From: Imhoffiella fuscus
GTDB lineage: Bacteria > Pseudomonadota > Gammaproteobacteria > Chromatiales > Chromatiaceae
NCBI RefSeq assembly: GCF_042682685.1
Contig: NZ_JBHUHX010000047.1
Coordinates: 1 to 64,000 of the forward strand
Length of the DNA: 64,000 nt
Direction of reading: 5' to 3'
Part shown: in pieces, positions 35,657 through 44,852 of the stretch
Position numbering within the stretch: position 1 is the first letter of the stretch
Layout of the letters: every line of letters starts with the position of its first letter
Translations under genes and position numbers: made by a program
The notes under the pieces: model-generated
Database searches by the model: none
The model's input: only the letters and a program-made list of their open reading frames with translations
What the model was told of the DNA's origin: nothing

Positions 35657-37168
35657 TCAGTCAGCCGCATCCTCTGGGGCCGAGTCATCGTCCGCCGTCG
35701 ACGCGGAGACCAAACCGGCGCTCCAGCGGCTCGGAAACTGGCTTTCGATGACGCCCGAGCGGTGCATCACGGCGATCCCCAGGATATGGCCGCGATAGCG
35801 AACCATCACCTGCCCCGGCGTGCAGGATGCCCATTGCTCGGGCGTGGGCGCAAAGATCTCGCGACGCAGATAGGCATCGCGCTGCGGTTTCGAGAGATCC
35901 AGGATGAACTGACCTACGTCGCGCCCGAACAGCATGGCCCCGCCCGTGGTCGGCTTGGGCGGACGGGCGTTGGTGCGGTGGAAGAAGAGCCCGCTTCCGG
36001 CCGCCGGCGGCTGAGCGGGCGGCGCATGATCGGCCGCCATCAGATGCAGACCACGGCGGGTCTGGCGGTTCACGCGATAGGCGCTCCAATAGTCGTCGGA
36101 CAACCCGAACTTGGAGGACAGACCGACGAGCCATTCGGCGCTGTCGGCCGTGTCCATCGGGGCCAGGACCGGCTCCGGCTCGGCAGGCGCCGAGGCATCC
36201 TTTTCCAGCACGGCGATGAAGAACCCGCCGCTGTCGTTGTGATGGGGCCAGAAGCGCAGACAGCGCCCGAGCTCCGGCGCCAGCTCGCGCCCCTCCCAGA
36301 CACGGATTCCGGGACTCGCGACCCAGCCGGGAATCGAGATCGGCAGCAGACGCAGCATCCCCGGAAACTCGTCCAGGATGTCGGCCACGACCAGCTCGTT
36401 CTCCTCCGGCGCGAAGGTGCAGGTCGAATAGAGGATCCGTCCGCCGGGACGGCAACGCTGGACCGCCTTGCGTAGCAGCCCCCGTTGGCGCGGCCCGAGC
36501 CGCTGCGCGTTCGCCAGATCGAGCCGCGCCAGCAGCGATGGATTGCGCCTCAGGGTCCCCTCGCTGGAACAGGGCGCGTCCACCAGGATGCGGTCGAACT
36601 GTCCGCTTGCCGTCGGCCAGTTGGCGGCGTCGCGACAGGTGGTGGTGACGTTGACCACGCCCAGCCGATCGAGATTGCCCTGCAACGCCTTGATACGCGC
36701 ATAGGCGATGTCGTTGGCGACGAGGGTACCCCGGTTGTCGAGCCCGAAGGCGATCTGCGCGGTCTTGCCTCCGGGCGCCGCGCACATGTCCAGCACGCGC
36801 TGACCGGGTTTGAGATCGAGCAGCAGCGCCGGAAGCTGGGACACGGACTCCTGGGCGTGGGCCAGACCCGCGCAATACCACCAGCGCTGGCCCGTTCGCA
36901 CCTCAGGGGCCAAAGACAACGCCCGTGGCAAATTCGGCTGCGGGACCGATTCGATACCGTCCTCGGCCAACAGCAGGGCAAGCGCCTCTGGCGTGATCCG
37001 GGTCGGATTGGCCCAGACGCAGGTCGGCAGCGCACGCCCCAGCGCGGCGGCAAAGGCATCCCAATCGTCCACCAGATCGCGATAGCGCGCCAGGAGCGAG
37101 TCGGCGATGGCGTCCGGGGTACACAGGGATGCCGCACTGTTGCGGGCGGTTCTCTTCGATTGGATCAT
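35657..37168 (-). CDS. RNA C5-cytosine methyltransferase, RsmB/RsmF (NOP2/Sun) family
   Basis: A 503-residue SAM-dependent enzyme that methylates C5 of a cytosine in RNA, probably rRNA. Motif I is VLDMCAAPGGKTAQIAF, motif IV DAPCSSEGT with the release cysteine, and motif VI YSTCTFAPEENE with the nucleophile cysteine. The long C-terminal extension resembles that of RsmF (YebU) rather than RsmB, which has an N-terminal NusB domain absent here. It lies downstream of the RimK-like gene across a heptad-repeat gap. Confidence 0.9.
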   Translation of the reverse strand: MIQSKRTARNSAASLCTPDAIADSLLARYRDLVDDWDAFAAALGRALPTCVWANPTRITPEALALLLAEDGIESVPQPNLPRALSLAPEVRTGQRWWYCAGLAHAQESVSQLPALLLDLKPGQRVLDMCAAPGGKTAQIAFGLDNRGTLVANDIAYARIKALQGNLDRLGVVNVTTTCRDAANWPTASGQFDRILVDAPCSSEGTLRRNPSLLARLDLANAQRLGPRQRGLLRKAVQRCRPGGRILYSTCTFAPEENELVVADILDEFPGMLRLLPISIPGWVASPGIRVWEGRELAPELGRCLRFWPHHNDSGGFFIAVLEKDASAPAEPEPVLAPMDTADSAEWLVGLSSKFGLSDDYWSAYRVNRQTRRGLHLMAADHAPPAQPPAAGSGLFFHRTNARPPKPTTGGAMLFGRDVGQFILDLSKPQRDAYLRREIFAPTPEQWASCTPGQVMVRYRGHILGIAVMHRSGVIESQFPSRWSAGLVSASTADDDSAPEDAAD

Positions 37169-37261
37169 GATTCAGCCTGGTACAGAGCGATCGGCCGCCA
37201 GCGACCAGCTGACAGCCCGATGTTGGAGCGATTTTCGGGTCATCCAGCCTTCACTCGCGCA

Positions 37262-37303
37262 GGAAGCTGAAAGCTGGAAGCTGGCGGCTGGAAGCTGGCA
37301 GCT
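37262..37303. repeat. heptameric repeat (GCTGGAA/GCTGGCG) upstream of the RNA methyltransferase
   Basis: Successive seven-base units GCTGAAA, GCTGGAA, GCTGGCG, GCTGGAA and GCTGGCA fill the gap between the RimK-like and RNA methyltransferase genes. They are of the same type as the units at 30774-30857. Confidence 0.65.
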
Positions 37304-37306
37304 CCT

Positions 37307-38788
37307 TCACCGCTTCCCTCCGCGACGACGATCCAATCGCGCGACGAACTCGGCGATCAGCTGAGAATAGAGCTGGTCGCCCAGGACCTTGTCCTCGACG
37401 TCCGCGTCCAGGCTCGGATTGTCGTTGACCTCGATGACCACGGGGCCGGCGGGCGTCTCCTTGAGATCCACGCCGTAGAGACCGTCGCCGATGAGGTCGG
37501 CCGCGCGCAGGGCCGTCTTGAGCACCGCCGGCGGAACCGAGTCGAGCGCAAGCGTCTCGAACCCGCCCTCCACGTGTCCGCCGTCGGCCTCGTGCTTGAC
37601 GATCTGCCAGTGATCCCGGCTCATCAGATACTTGCAGGCATAGAAGGGCTTGCGTCCGAGCACACCGATGCGCCAGTCGAAGGGGGTGTAGAGATACTCC
37701 TGGGCGAGGATGAGGTCGGACTCCTTGAACAGCTTGGTGGCCGTGCGGGTCAGGGCGGCCCGATCCTCGGCCTTGAAGACGCCGCGCGAGAAGGATCCCT
37801 CCGGGATCTTGAGCACCACCGGGTAGCCGATCTGCGACTCGGCGTCGAGCAGGTTCTCCTTGCGCAGCACCAGAGTCTTGGGACGTGGAATGCGGTGGGC
37901 GGCCAGCAGCTCGGCCAGATAGACCTTGTTGGTACAGCGCAGGATGGAATCCGGATCGTCGATCACCACCATGCCCTCGCTGTCGGCCTTCTTGGCGAAG
38001 CGGAAGGTATGGTGGCCGATGCGGGTGGTCTCGCGGATGAAGAGCGCGTCGTACTCGGCGAGCCGGCTGTAGTCCTTGCGCTGGATCAGCTCGACATTGA
38101 CGCCCAGCGCCTTGCCAGCCTTGACGAAGCGGCTGAGCGCCTTGGCGTCGGAGGGCGGCAGATCCTCGTCCGGATCGTAAAGGATGGCGAGATCGTAACG
38201 ATAGGACAGACGTGCGCGCGGCTGGCGCCAGCGCCGCGACAGATAGACCTCCATGGCCGCGAACAGTTGCGCCTCGCCCTCGGGTGCCACCGAGGTCAAC
38301 GGCAACGCCTTGATGGCGCCGATGCGCCAGGTTCCCTGCAGCCGGAATTCGACCTTGAGGATGGGGCAGCGGAAGGTCTCGAAGATGAGACTGGCGAGCG
38401 ACTGCAATTCCTTGACGTCGCAGTGACCGAAGCAGATGGTCAGTTCGTAGGCGGTCGGAATCAGAGCCGAGGTCTTGCGCCGTGCCAGCAGCCGCTGGGC
38501 GAGCGCGTCGAGCTCTTCGGTCGCCAGACCGTAGAGCTCGCGGCTGGAGAGCTCCTGCATGGTACGCACGCTCGGGATCGCCTTGTGGCCACGCGCCTCC
38601 GCGAGCAGCGAGCAGTAGTAGCCGACCGAGAGATAGCGGTAGCTGCGGCACAGATTGATGACCCGCAGATCGCGCTTCGCCGCCAGCTCGCCGCCGGCCA
38701 GATAGTCCCGGGCCGTCACCACGGGCATGTTTGGATAGCCGGGCTTCCAGTCGCCCTGCTGCTCCACCAGAAGAATGTGCTCAGCCAT
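37307..38788 (-). CDS. RimK-like ATP-grasp ligase with extra N-terminal domain
   Basis: A 493-residue protein. The first roughly 190 residues (EHILLVEQQGDWKPGYPNMP onward) form the RimK-like N-terminal domain seen in a subset of ligases. The C-terminal 300 residues are an ATP-grasp fold with KIPEGSFSRGVFKAEDR (nucleotide loop), LILAQEYLYTPFDWRIGVL and the metal site VVIEVNDNPSL. Such enzymes join amino acids, often glutamate, to a protein or small-molecule end. ATG 38788 overlaps the stop of the GNAT-C39 gene upstream by eight bases, so the two are translationally coupled. The acceptor is unknown; ribosomal protein S6 is the RimK precedent, but the long N-domain points elsewhere. Confidence 0.88.
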   Translation of the reverse strand: MAEHILLVEQQGDWKPGYPNMPVVTARDYLAGGELAAKRDLRVINLCRSYRYLSVGYYCSLLAEARGHKAIPSVRTMQELSSRELYGLATEELDALAQRLLARRKTSALIPTAYELTICFGHCDVKELQSLASLIFETFRCPILKVEFRLQGTWRIGAIKALPLTSVAPEGEAQLFAAMEVYLSRRWRQPRARLSYRYDLAILYDPDEDLPPSDAKALSRFVKAGKALGVNVELIQRKDYSRLAEYDALFIRETTRIGHHTFRFAKKADSEGMVVIDDPDSILRCTNKVYLAELLAAHRIPRPKTLVLRKENLLDAESQIGYPVVLKIPEGSFSRGVFKAEDRAALTRTATKLFKESDLILAQEYLYTPFDWRIGVLGRKPFYACKYLMSRDHWQIVKHEADGGHVEGGFETLALDSVPPAVLKTALRAADLIGDGLYGVDLKETPAGPVVIEVNDNPSLDADVEDKVLGDQLYSQLIAEFVARLDRRRGGKR

Positions 38789-39944
38789 CCTGGTCGATTC
38801 CCGCGCGTTCCTGAACCAGGACGACGGCCTGCAGCCCGACCCGGCCGTAGCGGGCCATGCGGGTGAATTCGTCGCGTTGAATGGGCATGTCGATGGAATC
38901 CAGCGTGGACTCTCCGTTGTCGTAGTCGACATAGGGGTCGTGGACGTAGACGAAGTGCTCGTCGAACCCGGTGACCACGACCCAATGAGGGAATTTTTCC
39001 TGATAGATGCGGTAGGAGCTGATGAGCACCAGGGGCACGGCACCGCCGTCCCAGCGCGCCCGCAGATCCTCAATGCCGAGCGTCTCGTAGTTGATGGGGA
39101 TCCCGAGCCCGCCCGCCTCGGCCAGCATGTCCTCCTGGACCAGGCGCATCACCTCCTTCTTCTCGGGACTGCGCACCGAGTCCACCAGCAGCACACCCGT
39201 GTCGTTGACGAACACCTCGACCGCGAAGCCGCGATGATGCGCCGCCAATGCCAGTCCGAGCGGCCCGCAGCCGCCGTGCCCCGAGGTCATGAAGATGGTG
39301 GTCGACTCGCGCCAGATGCGCAGCTCCAGGGTGCGATTGAGCTCCAGCGAGGGCCGCAACGCCTGCATCGCCATCATCAGCGAGGAGGGACCGCAGGTGA
39401 AGTCCAGGGTCTGCTCGTAAAAGGGCACCCGTTTCAGCTCGGCCTGCAGACCGGGCGAGAGCGTCTTCTCGTAGCGCAACGCCTCCATGTGGTCCTCGTA
39501 ATAGTCCGAGAGAACCCCGAAGCGCCGGTAGCCGCCCCCTTCGAACAGCGCCTGGGAGGCCAGATTGTCGCGCCGGATCTCCAGGCGCAGATAGGCGCGA
39601 TCCTCCTCCCAGGCGGCCTCCTCGGCGGCCTTCACCAGCATCCGGCCCACGCCCCGTCCACGCGCCTGGGCGGCGACCGCAATCGAGTAGATGCGGGCCA
39701 CCGAGGTCGCGCGGCTGAAGAGCAGCAGGACGTAGCCGAGCAGCAGACCGTCGAGTTCGACCACCAGGGTTCTGGCCCGACCGCGCGTGAGCAGATAGCG
39801 GAACTGACGCCGATTGATGCGGTCGGTCTCGAAACAGGCATTTTCAAGCCGCAGCAGGGCGCCCAAATCGCTCAGGACGGCGGGACGAACAGAGGGTGCG
39901 GGAGGATTCAATGAAGAGAGTTCGGTCGTGGAAGGGGTCGACAC
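38781..39944 (-). CDS. GNAT acetyltransferase fused to C39-like cysteine peptidase
   Basis: A 387-residue fusion. Residues about 17-160 are a GNAT N-acetyltransferase (RIYSIAVAAQARGRGVGRML is the acetyl-CoA site, LEIRRDNLASQALFEGGGY the C-terminal part). From about 175 a papain-like C39 peptidase domain follows, with the putative nucleophile in DFTCGPSSLMMAMQAL, His in FPHWVVVTGFDEHFVYVHDP and Asp in that last motif. The start is GTG with no better codon in frame. Translational coupling to the RimK-like ligase suggests that cleavage, acetylation and amino-acid ligation act on one polypeptide substrate. That is inference. Confidence 0.88.
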   Translation of the reverse strand: MSTPSTTELSSLNPPAPSVRPAVLSDLGALLRLENACFETDRINRRQFRYLLTRGRARTLVVELDGLLLGYVLLLFSRATSVARIYSIAVAAQARGRGVGRMLVKAAEEAAWEEDRAYLRLEIRRDNLASQALFEGGGYRRFGVLSDYYEDHMEALRYEKTLSPGLQAELKRVPFYEQTLDFTCGPSSLMMAMQALRPSLELNRTLELRIWRESTTIFMTSGHGGCGPLGLALAAHHRGFAVEVFVNDTGVLLVDSVRSPEKKEVMRLVQEDMLAEAGGLGIPINYETLGIEDLRARWDGGAVPLVLISSYRIYQEKFPHWVVVTGFDEHFVYVHDPYVDYDNGESTLDSIDMPIQRDEFTRMARYGRVGLQAVVLVQERAGIDQDG

Positions 39945-40078
39945 TGGCGACGGATCGGACAGAGGAATAAGCTGAGATCAATCTACAGAGCGCCCGCAAA
40001 AATGCAAGCTGGACGCGCGCACGATTCGCGATTGTTCACCGACCCGCCAAACGCCCCTTCGCCGAGACCCTGACCGCC

Positions 40079-41239
40079 ATGACCACAGAGGCCCCACCGC
40101 TCACCCGCATGCTCGCCGAACTCGTCGGCACGCTCTCGGTGAGCAGCGTCACACCGGATTTCGATCACAGCAACCGACCGCTGATCGATCTGCTCGCCAC
40201 CTGGCTGGAATCGGCCGGATTCCGAGTCGAGATCCTTCCCATACCCGGCCACCCGGACAAATTCAATCTTCTCGGCACCATGGGCACCGGACCCGGCGGA
40301 CTGGTGCTGTCCGGACACACGGACACCGTCCCCTTCGACGCACCGCTCTGGACCCATGATCCGCTCAAGCTGACCGAGGCGGACGGACGCTATTACGGGC
40401 TCGGCATCACCGACATGAAGTCCTTCTTCGCCCTCGCCCTGGAGGCGGCACGGGGACTGTCGGCGCACGATCTGGACCGACCGCTGATGATCCTGGCCAC
40501 GGCGGACGAGGAGTCGGCCATGTACGGTGCGCGCGCACTGGTGGACGCAGGACGTCCGCTCGGTCGCTATGCGGTCATCGGCGAACCCACCGGGCTGCGT
40601 CCGGTGCGTCTGCACAAGGGCGTCATGGGCGAGGCGGTGCGCCTGATCGGACGCAGCGGGCACGCCAGCGATCCGGGTCTGGGCAACAATGCGCTGGAGG
40701 GCATGCACGAGGTGCTCGGTGCGGTCCTGACCTGGCGCGACGCCTTGCAACGCGAGCACCATCACCCAGCCTTCAAGGTGCCCTACCCGACCATCAATCT
40801 GGGCCACATCCACGGCGGCGACAATCCGAACCGCATCTGCGGCGAATGCGAACTGCATCTCGACCTGCGGGTGCTGCCCGGACTGGATCCAGCCGATCTG
40901 CGCGCCGAGCTGGCGCGACGGGTCGCCCAGGTCGGAGAGCGACGTGGACTCCAATGGTCGGTCGCTCCACTGTTCGAGGCCATCCCGCCTGCCGAAACCC
41001 CGGCCGACTCGACCATCGTGCGCGTCTGCGAGGAACTCACCGGGCACGCAGCCGAATCGGTCAGCTTCGGCACCGAGGCGCCCTTCCTCAACCAGCTCGG
41101 GATGGAGACCCTGGTGCTCGGCCCCGGCGACATCGCCCAGGCCCACCAGCCGGACGAATATCTGGCGCTTGAGCGCGTCGATCCCATGCTCGGCATCCTG
41201 CGCTCACTGATTCAGCGACTCTGTCTACGCCCGAACTGA
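40079..41239 (+). CDS. argE: acetylornithine deacetylase, ArgE (M20 family)
   Basis: A 386-residue zinc peptidase-fold amidohydrolase that removes acetate from N-acetylornithine in arginine synthesis. Metal and catalytic motifs are LSGHTDTVPFD, YGLGITDMKSFFALAL, ILATADEESAMYGARAL, IGEPTGLRPV and the terminal LGPGDIAQAHQPDEYL, where the His ligand sits. The dimerisation insert has HGGDNPNRICGECELHLDLR. It diverges from the GNAT-C39 gene with a 134-base gap. An alternative is a deacylase for another N-acetylated metabolite, but similarity to ArgE is strong. Confidence 0.92.
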   Translation: MTTEAPPLTRMLAELVGTLSVSSVTPDFDHSNRPLIDLLATWLESAGFRVEILPIPGHPDKFNLLGTMGTGPGGLVLSGHTDTVPFDAPLWTHDPLKLTEADGRYYGLGITDMKSFFALALEAARGLSAHDLDRPLMILATADEESAMYGARALVDAGRPLGRYAVIGEPTGLRPVRLHKGVMGEAVRLIGRSGHASDPGLGNNALEGMHEVLGAVLTWRDALQREHHHPAFKVPYPTINLGHIHGGDNPNRICGECELHLDLRVLPGLDPADLRAELARRVAQVGERRGLQWSVAPLFEAIPPAETPADSTIVRVCEELTGHAAESVSFGTEAPFLNQLGMETLVLGPGDIAQAHQPDEYLALERVDPMLGILRSLIQRLCLRPN

Positions 41240-41320
41240 AACCGCGCGCGACCGAACCGCAAGCATGGCGACCCGTCGTACAGGCATCGCCCACACAGTC
41301 AACGCATCAGGAGGATGCCG

Positions 41321-42343
41321 ATGTCCATCATCTATGTCGATCTGATCGACGCCTGTCACATGAAATGCCCCACCTGCGTCCGGGGCACCCGGTTGCTGCC
41401 GAACAGCTCGCGCCGAATCCCGATGGCCCAGTTCGAGCGCATCGTCGAGAAGGCCAAGAGCGAGGACTACGAAAACGTCGGTCTCTACAACTGGACCGAA
41501 CCCTTCCTCAACGCCCGGATCGCCGACTACATCCGGGTGGTCAAATCGCTCGGACTCAATTGCGAGGTCTCGACCACACTCTCCTTTCGCGGACGCACCG
41601 CGCTGATCGAGGAGTCGCTGAGGGCCGGGCTGAACAAGCTGATCGTCTCGGTCTCCGGCTTTACCCAGGAGATCCACCAGATCAACCACCGAGGCGGCGA
41701 TCTCGCCATGGTGAAGGCCAACCTGGAGCACATATCCCAGCTCATGGCCCAAGAGCCGATCAAGACCCAGATCGTGCTGCGCTTCCTGCGCTTCGATCAC
41801 AACCGGGAACAGGAATCCTTGGTCGCAGACTATGCGCACTGGCTGGGATTCGCCTTCGAACCGCTCCAAGGCGTCGGAACGGTGGAAAACCCTGTCAGCA
41901 ACTACGCCCATCAGGAAAGCTTCCTGGAGCGGCTGCGGGACTATTCGCCAGCCAGGCTCCAGATGCACGACGGCGAGGTCTGCCCTTTGATCATGGATAC
42001 GGTCGCGGTGGACGCCAACGGCATGGTCTCGCTCTGCTGCGCCAACCCCAACTACCCGGCGCTCGAAATCGGCCCCTATCTCGATCTCACCCGCGAGGAA
42101 ATCCTCACCCGACGCTACGCGCACCCGCTGTGCCCAAGCTGCACCTTCCCGCGACGGGAGGCGACTCCGGCGGATCGCAAACGCCTGCTGCAGGCACTGG
42201 GCGTCCGGTTGAAGGCGCCCCAGGAAACAGAATCTCCCGAAGCATCCCCAGAAGACAGATCGGACATCTCGACCGATTTCGGGACGAATGGCATGCTAGA
42301 GGACATCAAGGTGCGTCTGAAGCGCTGGCTCGCGTTCAGCTAG
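41321..42343 (+). CDS. radical SAM protein with SPASM-like C-terminus
   Basis: A 340-residue radical SAM enzyme. The cluster motif is CHMKCPTC at about residues 12-19, very near the N-terminus. A C-terminal group of cysteines (SLCCANPNYPALEIG and HPLCPSCTFPRRE) may hold an auxiliary cluster as in SPASM/twitch proteins. AGGAGG at 41309-41314 sits six bases before ATG 41321; the ATG at 41315 is too close, so I choose the later start. No peptide or sugar substrate gene is adjacent. Function unknown beyond the family. Confidence 0.85.
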   Translation: MSIIYVDLIDACHMKCPTCVRGTRLLPNSSRRIPMAQFERIVEKAKSEDYENVGLYNWTEPFLNARIADYIRVVKSLGLNCEVSTTLSFRGRTALIEESLRAGLNKLIVSVSGFTQEIHQINHRGGDLAMVKANLEHISQLMAQEPIKTQIVLRFLRFDHNREQESLVADYAHWLGFAFEPLQGVGTVENPVSNYAHQESFLERLRDYSPARLQMHDGEVCPLIMDTVAVDANGMVSLCCANPNYPALEIGPYLDLTREEILTRRYAHPLCPSCTFPRREATPADRKRLLQALGVRLKAPQETESPEASPEDRSDISTDFGTNGMLEDIKVRLKRWLAFS

Positions 42344-42379
42344 AGGGCGCCGATCACAACCGATCGAATAGGTCATCCA

Positions 42380-43276
42380 ATGCGCTGGGAAGACGGTCGC
42401 CGTAGCGACAACATCGAGGACCGCCGGGACGAGGGGTTCAGCGGCCAACCCACGGGTTTCGGACCACGGCTCGGCATTCGCGGCGGGGTCGGCGGCATCC
42501 TGGTGGTAGTGGTCCTGCTCCTGCTCGGCGTCGATCCCAGCCAGTTGCTGTCGCAGCTCGACCGGCTGCCCATCGACACCACGCCGAGCAGTCATCAGAC
42601 GACACCCCATGCCAATGGCCACCCGGCCGGTCAGGACCAACTCGCCGACTTCGTCTCGGTCGTGCTGGCCGACACCGAGGACACCTGGACCACAGTCTTC
42701 CGCGAGCACGGTAAAGGCTACAGCGATCCACACCTGGTCCTCTTCAGCGGCGCGACCCGCTCGGCCTGCGGACTCGGACAGGCGGCCATGGGGCCCTTCT
42801 ATTGTCCGGCCGATCGCAAGGTCTATATCGACCTCTCCTTCTACGACGACCTGCGCGAACGCTTCGGCGCGCCGGGCGATTTCGCCCAGGCCTATGTCAT
42901 CGCCCACGAGGTCGGCCATCACGTCCAGAACCTGCTCGGCATCTCGACCAAGGTGCATAACGCCCAGCAGAAGGCCAGCCGAACCCAGGCCAACGCGCTC
43001 TCCGTCCGGCTGGAGCTCCAGGCCGACTGTTTCGCCGGTCTCTGGGCGCACCGCGCCCATGTCTCGCGCGACATCCTGGAGCCCGGCGACCTCGAAGAGG
43101 GACTCCGGGCCGCCTCCGCCATCGGCGACGACCGGCTCCAGCGCCAGTCGCAGGGCCGAGTCACACCCGACAGCTTCACCCACGGCAGCTCGGCGCAGCG
43201 CGTGCGCTGGTTCAAGCGCGGATTCCAGGACGGCGACATCGGGGCCTGCGACACCTTCTCCGCCAAGCAGCTTTGA
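42380..43276 (+). CDS. YpfJ-family neutral zinc metallopeptidase
   Basis: A 298-residue membrane-anchored protein. It begins MRWEDGRRSDNIEDRR, as YpfJ proteins do. One helix near 38-52 (GGILVVVVLLLLGVD) is followed by a putative zincin domain with HEVGHHVQ as the zinc motif and ELQADCFAGLWAH as the downstream acidic ligand region. The C-terminal FTHGSSAQRVRWFKRGF is also conserved. The active domain probably faces the periplasm. Substrates are not known to me. Confidence 0.9.
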   Translation: MRWEDGRRSDNIEDRRDEGFSGQPTGFGPRLGIRGGVGGILVVVVLLLLGVDPSQLLSQLDRLPIDTTPSSHQTTPHANGHPAGQDQLADFVSVVLADTEDTWTTVFREHGKGYSDPHLVLFSGATRSACGLGQAAMGPFYCPADRKVYIDLSFYDDLRERFGAPGDFAQAYVIAHEVGHHVQNLLGISTKVHNAQQKASRTQANALSVRLELQADCFAGLWAHRAHVSRDILEPGDLEEGLRAASAIGDDRLQRQSQGRVTPDSFTHGSSAQRVRWFKRGFQDGDIGACDTFSAKQL

Positions 43277-43345
43277 ATGAGATCACGACGGCACATCCAT
43301 ACCTCCGTAGCCCGACGCGAGGAGAATGACCGCTGGAGACCAACC

Positions 43346-43409
43346 TTGGTGCAACAATCCTCGACACCTCGCACATAAAGAGTGCAAGGGCATGGCGCTC
43401 AGCACCAAT
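43346..43409. promoter_or_regulatory. NtrC-like half-sites upstream of urtA
   Basis: TTGGTGCA at 43346-43353 and its inverse GCACCAAT at 43402-43409 match half-sites of the NtrC consensus (TGCAC-N-GGTGCA). They lie about 75-140 bases upstream of a sigma-54-like promoter, a normal enhancer distance. Each is only a half-site, so the call is tentative. Confidence 0.35.
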
Positions 43410-43481
43410 CCGGGGCCTAAAACATCCTAAGAACGTCAAGAATCCAGGCGCGGGGACAGGAGAGCGAGCACCAGATGAAGA

Positions 43482-43498
43482 TGGCATAACCTCTGCTT
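43482..43498 (+). promoter_or_regulatory. sigma-54-like promoter for the urt operon
   Basis: TGGCATAACCTCTGCTT has GG at 43483-43484 and GC at 43495-43496 with exactly ten bases between, and differs little from TGGCAC-N5-TTGCW. Transcription would begin near 43508-43510, about 50 bases before the urtA ATG. Urea transporter genes are commonly under nitrogen control, which supports the reading. Confidence 0.55.
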
Positions 43499-43559
43499 AA
43501 GGCATCGTCGAACGTACGCTCGAATCCACTGAGTCCACCCCATCAGGAGATATGCGTCC

Positions 43560-44852
43560 ATGTCGAAAAGCAGGCTTCGCGTCTCGGCCACAGCACTGGC
43601 TGCCGCACTCTCGATCGGCCTCTCGTCGGTCGCCTCGGCCGCCGACACCATCAAGGTCGGCATCCTCCATTCGCTCTCGGGCACCATGGCGATCAGCGAA
43701 ACCACGCTGAAGGACACCATGCTGATGCTCATCGACGAGCAGAACAAGAAGGGCGGGCTGCTCGGCAAGAAGCTCGAACCCGTGGTGGTGGATCCCGCCT
43801 CCAACTGGCCGCTGTTCGCCGAGAAGGCGCGCGAACTGCTGGAGAAGGACAAGGTCGCGGCGGTCTTCGGCTGCTGGACCTCGGTCTCGCGCAAGTCGGT
43901 GCTGCCGGTGTTCGAGGAGCTGAACGGCCTGCTCTTCTATCCAGTGCAGTACGAGGGCGAGGAATCCTCCAAGAACGTCTTCTACACCGGCGCCGCGCCC
44001 AACCAGCAGGCGATCCCGGCGGTCGACTATCTGATGAACGACCTGGGCGTGGAACGCTGGGTGCTGGCGGGCACGGACTACGTCTATCCGCGCACCACCA
44101 ACAAGATCCTGGAGGCCTATCTCAAGGCCAAAGGCGTCGCGGACGACGACATCATGATCAACTACACGCCCTTCGGTCATTCCGACTGGCAGAGCATCGT
44201 CTCGGACATCAAGAAGTTCGGCTCCACCGGCAAGAAGACCGCCGTGGTCTCGACCATCAACGGCGACGCCAACGTGCCTTTCTACAAGGAGCTGGGCAAC
44301 CAGGGCATCTCCTCCGAGGACATCCCGGTGGTGGCCTTCTCGGTGGGCGAAGAGGAACTTTCGGGCATCGACACCAAGCCGCTGGTCGGCCATCTCGCGG
44401 CCTGGAACTACTTCATGAGCGTCGATACGCCCGAGAACGAGGCCTTCATCGACACCTGGCACGACTTCATCAAGGACGACAAGCGCGTCACCAACGACCC
44501 CATGGAGGCCCATTACATCGGCTTCAATCTGTGGGTGAAGGCGGTCGAGAAGGCCGGCAGCACCGATCCCGACAAGGTCGCCGCAGCCATCATCGGACAG
44601 GAAACCCCCAACCTGACCGGCGGCAAGGCGGTGATGCTCAAGAACCACCACATCACAAAGCCGGTGCTGATCGGCGAGATCCAGGACGACGGCCAGTTCG
44701 CCGTGGTCTGGGAGACCGAGAAAGAGGTTCCCGGCGACGCCTGGTCCGACTATCTGCCTGGCAGCAAGGACATCATCGCCGACTGGACGCCGCCGATCTC
44801 CTGCGGCAACTACAACACCGTCACCAAGACCTGCTCCGGTCAGAACTACTGA
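43560..44852 (+). CDS. urtA: urea ABC transporter substrate-binding protein
   Basis: A 430-residue periplasmic receptor of the high-affinity urea transporter. A signal peptide is clear (LRVSATALAAALSIGLSSVASAA). The mature protein begins DTIKVGILHSLSGTMAISE, as in UrtA and related amide-binding proteins, and has the conserved WTSVSRKSVLPVFEELNG and LFYPVQYEGEESSKNVFYTG blocks. AGGAGA lies nine bases upstream of the ATG. It heads urtABCDE and is preceded by the sigma-54-like site. Confidence 0.96.
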   Translation: MSKSRLRVSATALAAALSIGLSSVASAADTIKVGILHSLSGTMAISETTLKDTMLMLIDEQNKKGGLLGKKLEPVVVDPASNWPLFAEKARELLEKDKVAAVFGCWTSVSRKSVLPVFEELNGLLFYPVQYEGEESSKNVFYTGAAPNQQAIPAVDYLMNDLGVERWVLAGTDYVYPRTTNKILEAYLKAKGVADDDIMINYTPFGHSDWQSIVSDIKKFGSTGKKTAVVSTINGDANVPFYKELGNQGISSEDIPVVAFSVGEEELSGIDTKPLVGHLAAWNYFMSVDTPENEAFIDTWHDFIKDDKRVTNDPMEAHYIGFNLWVKAVEKAGSTDPDKVAAAIIGQETPNLTGGKAVMLKNHHITKPVLIGEIQDDGQFAVVWETEKEVPGDAWSDYLPGSKDIIADWTPPISCGNYNTVTKTCSGQNY

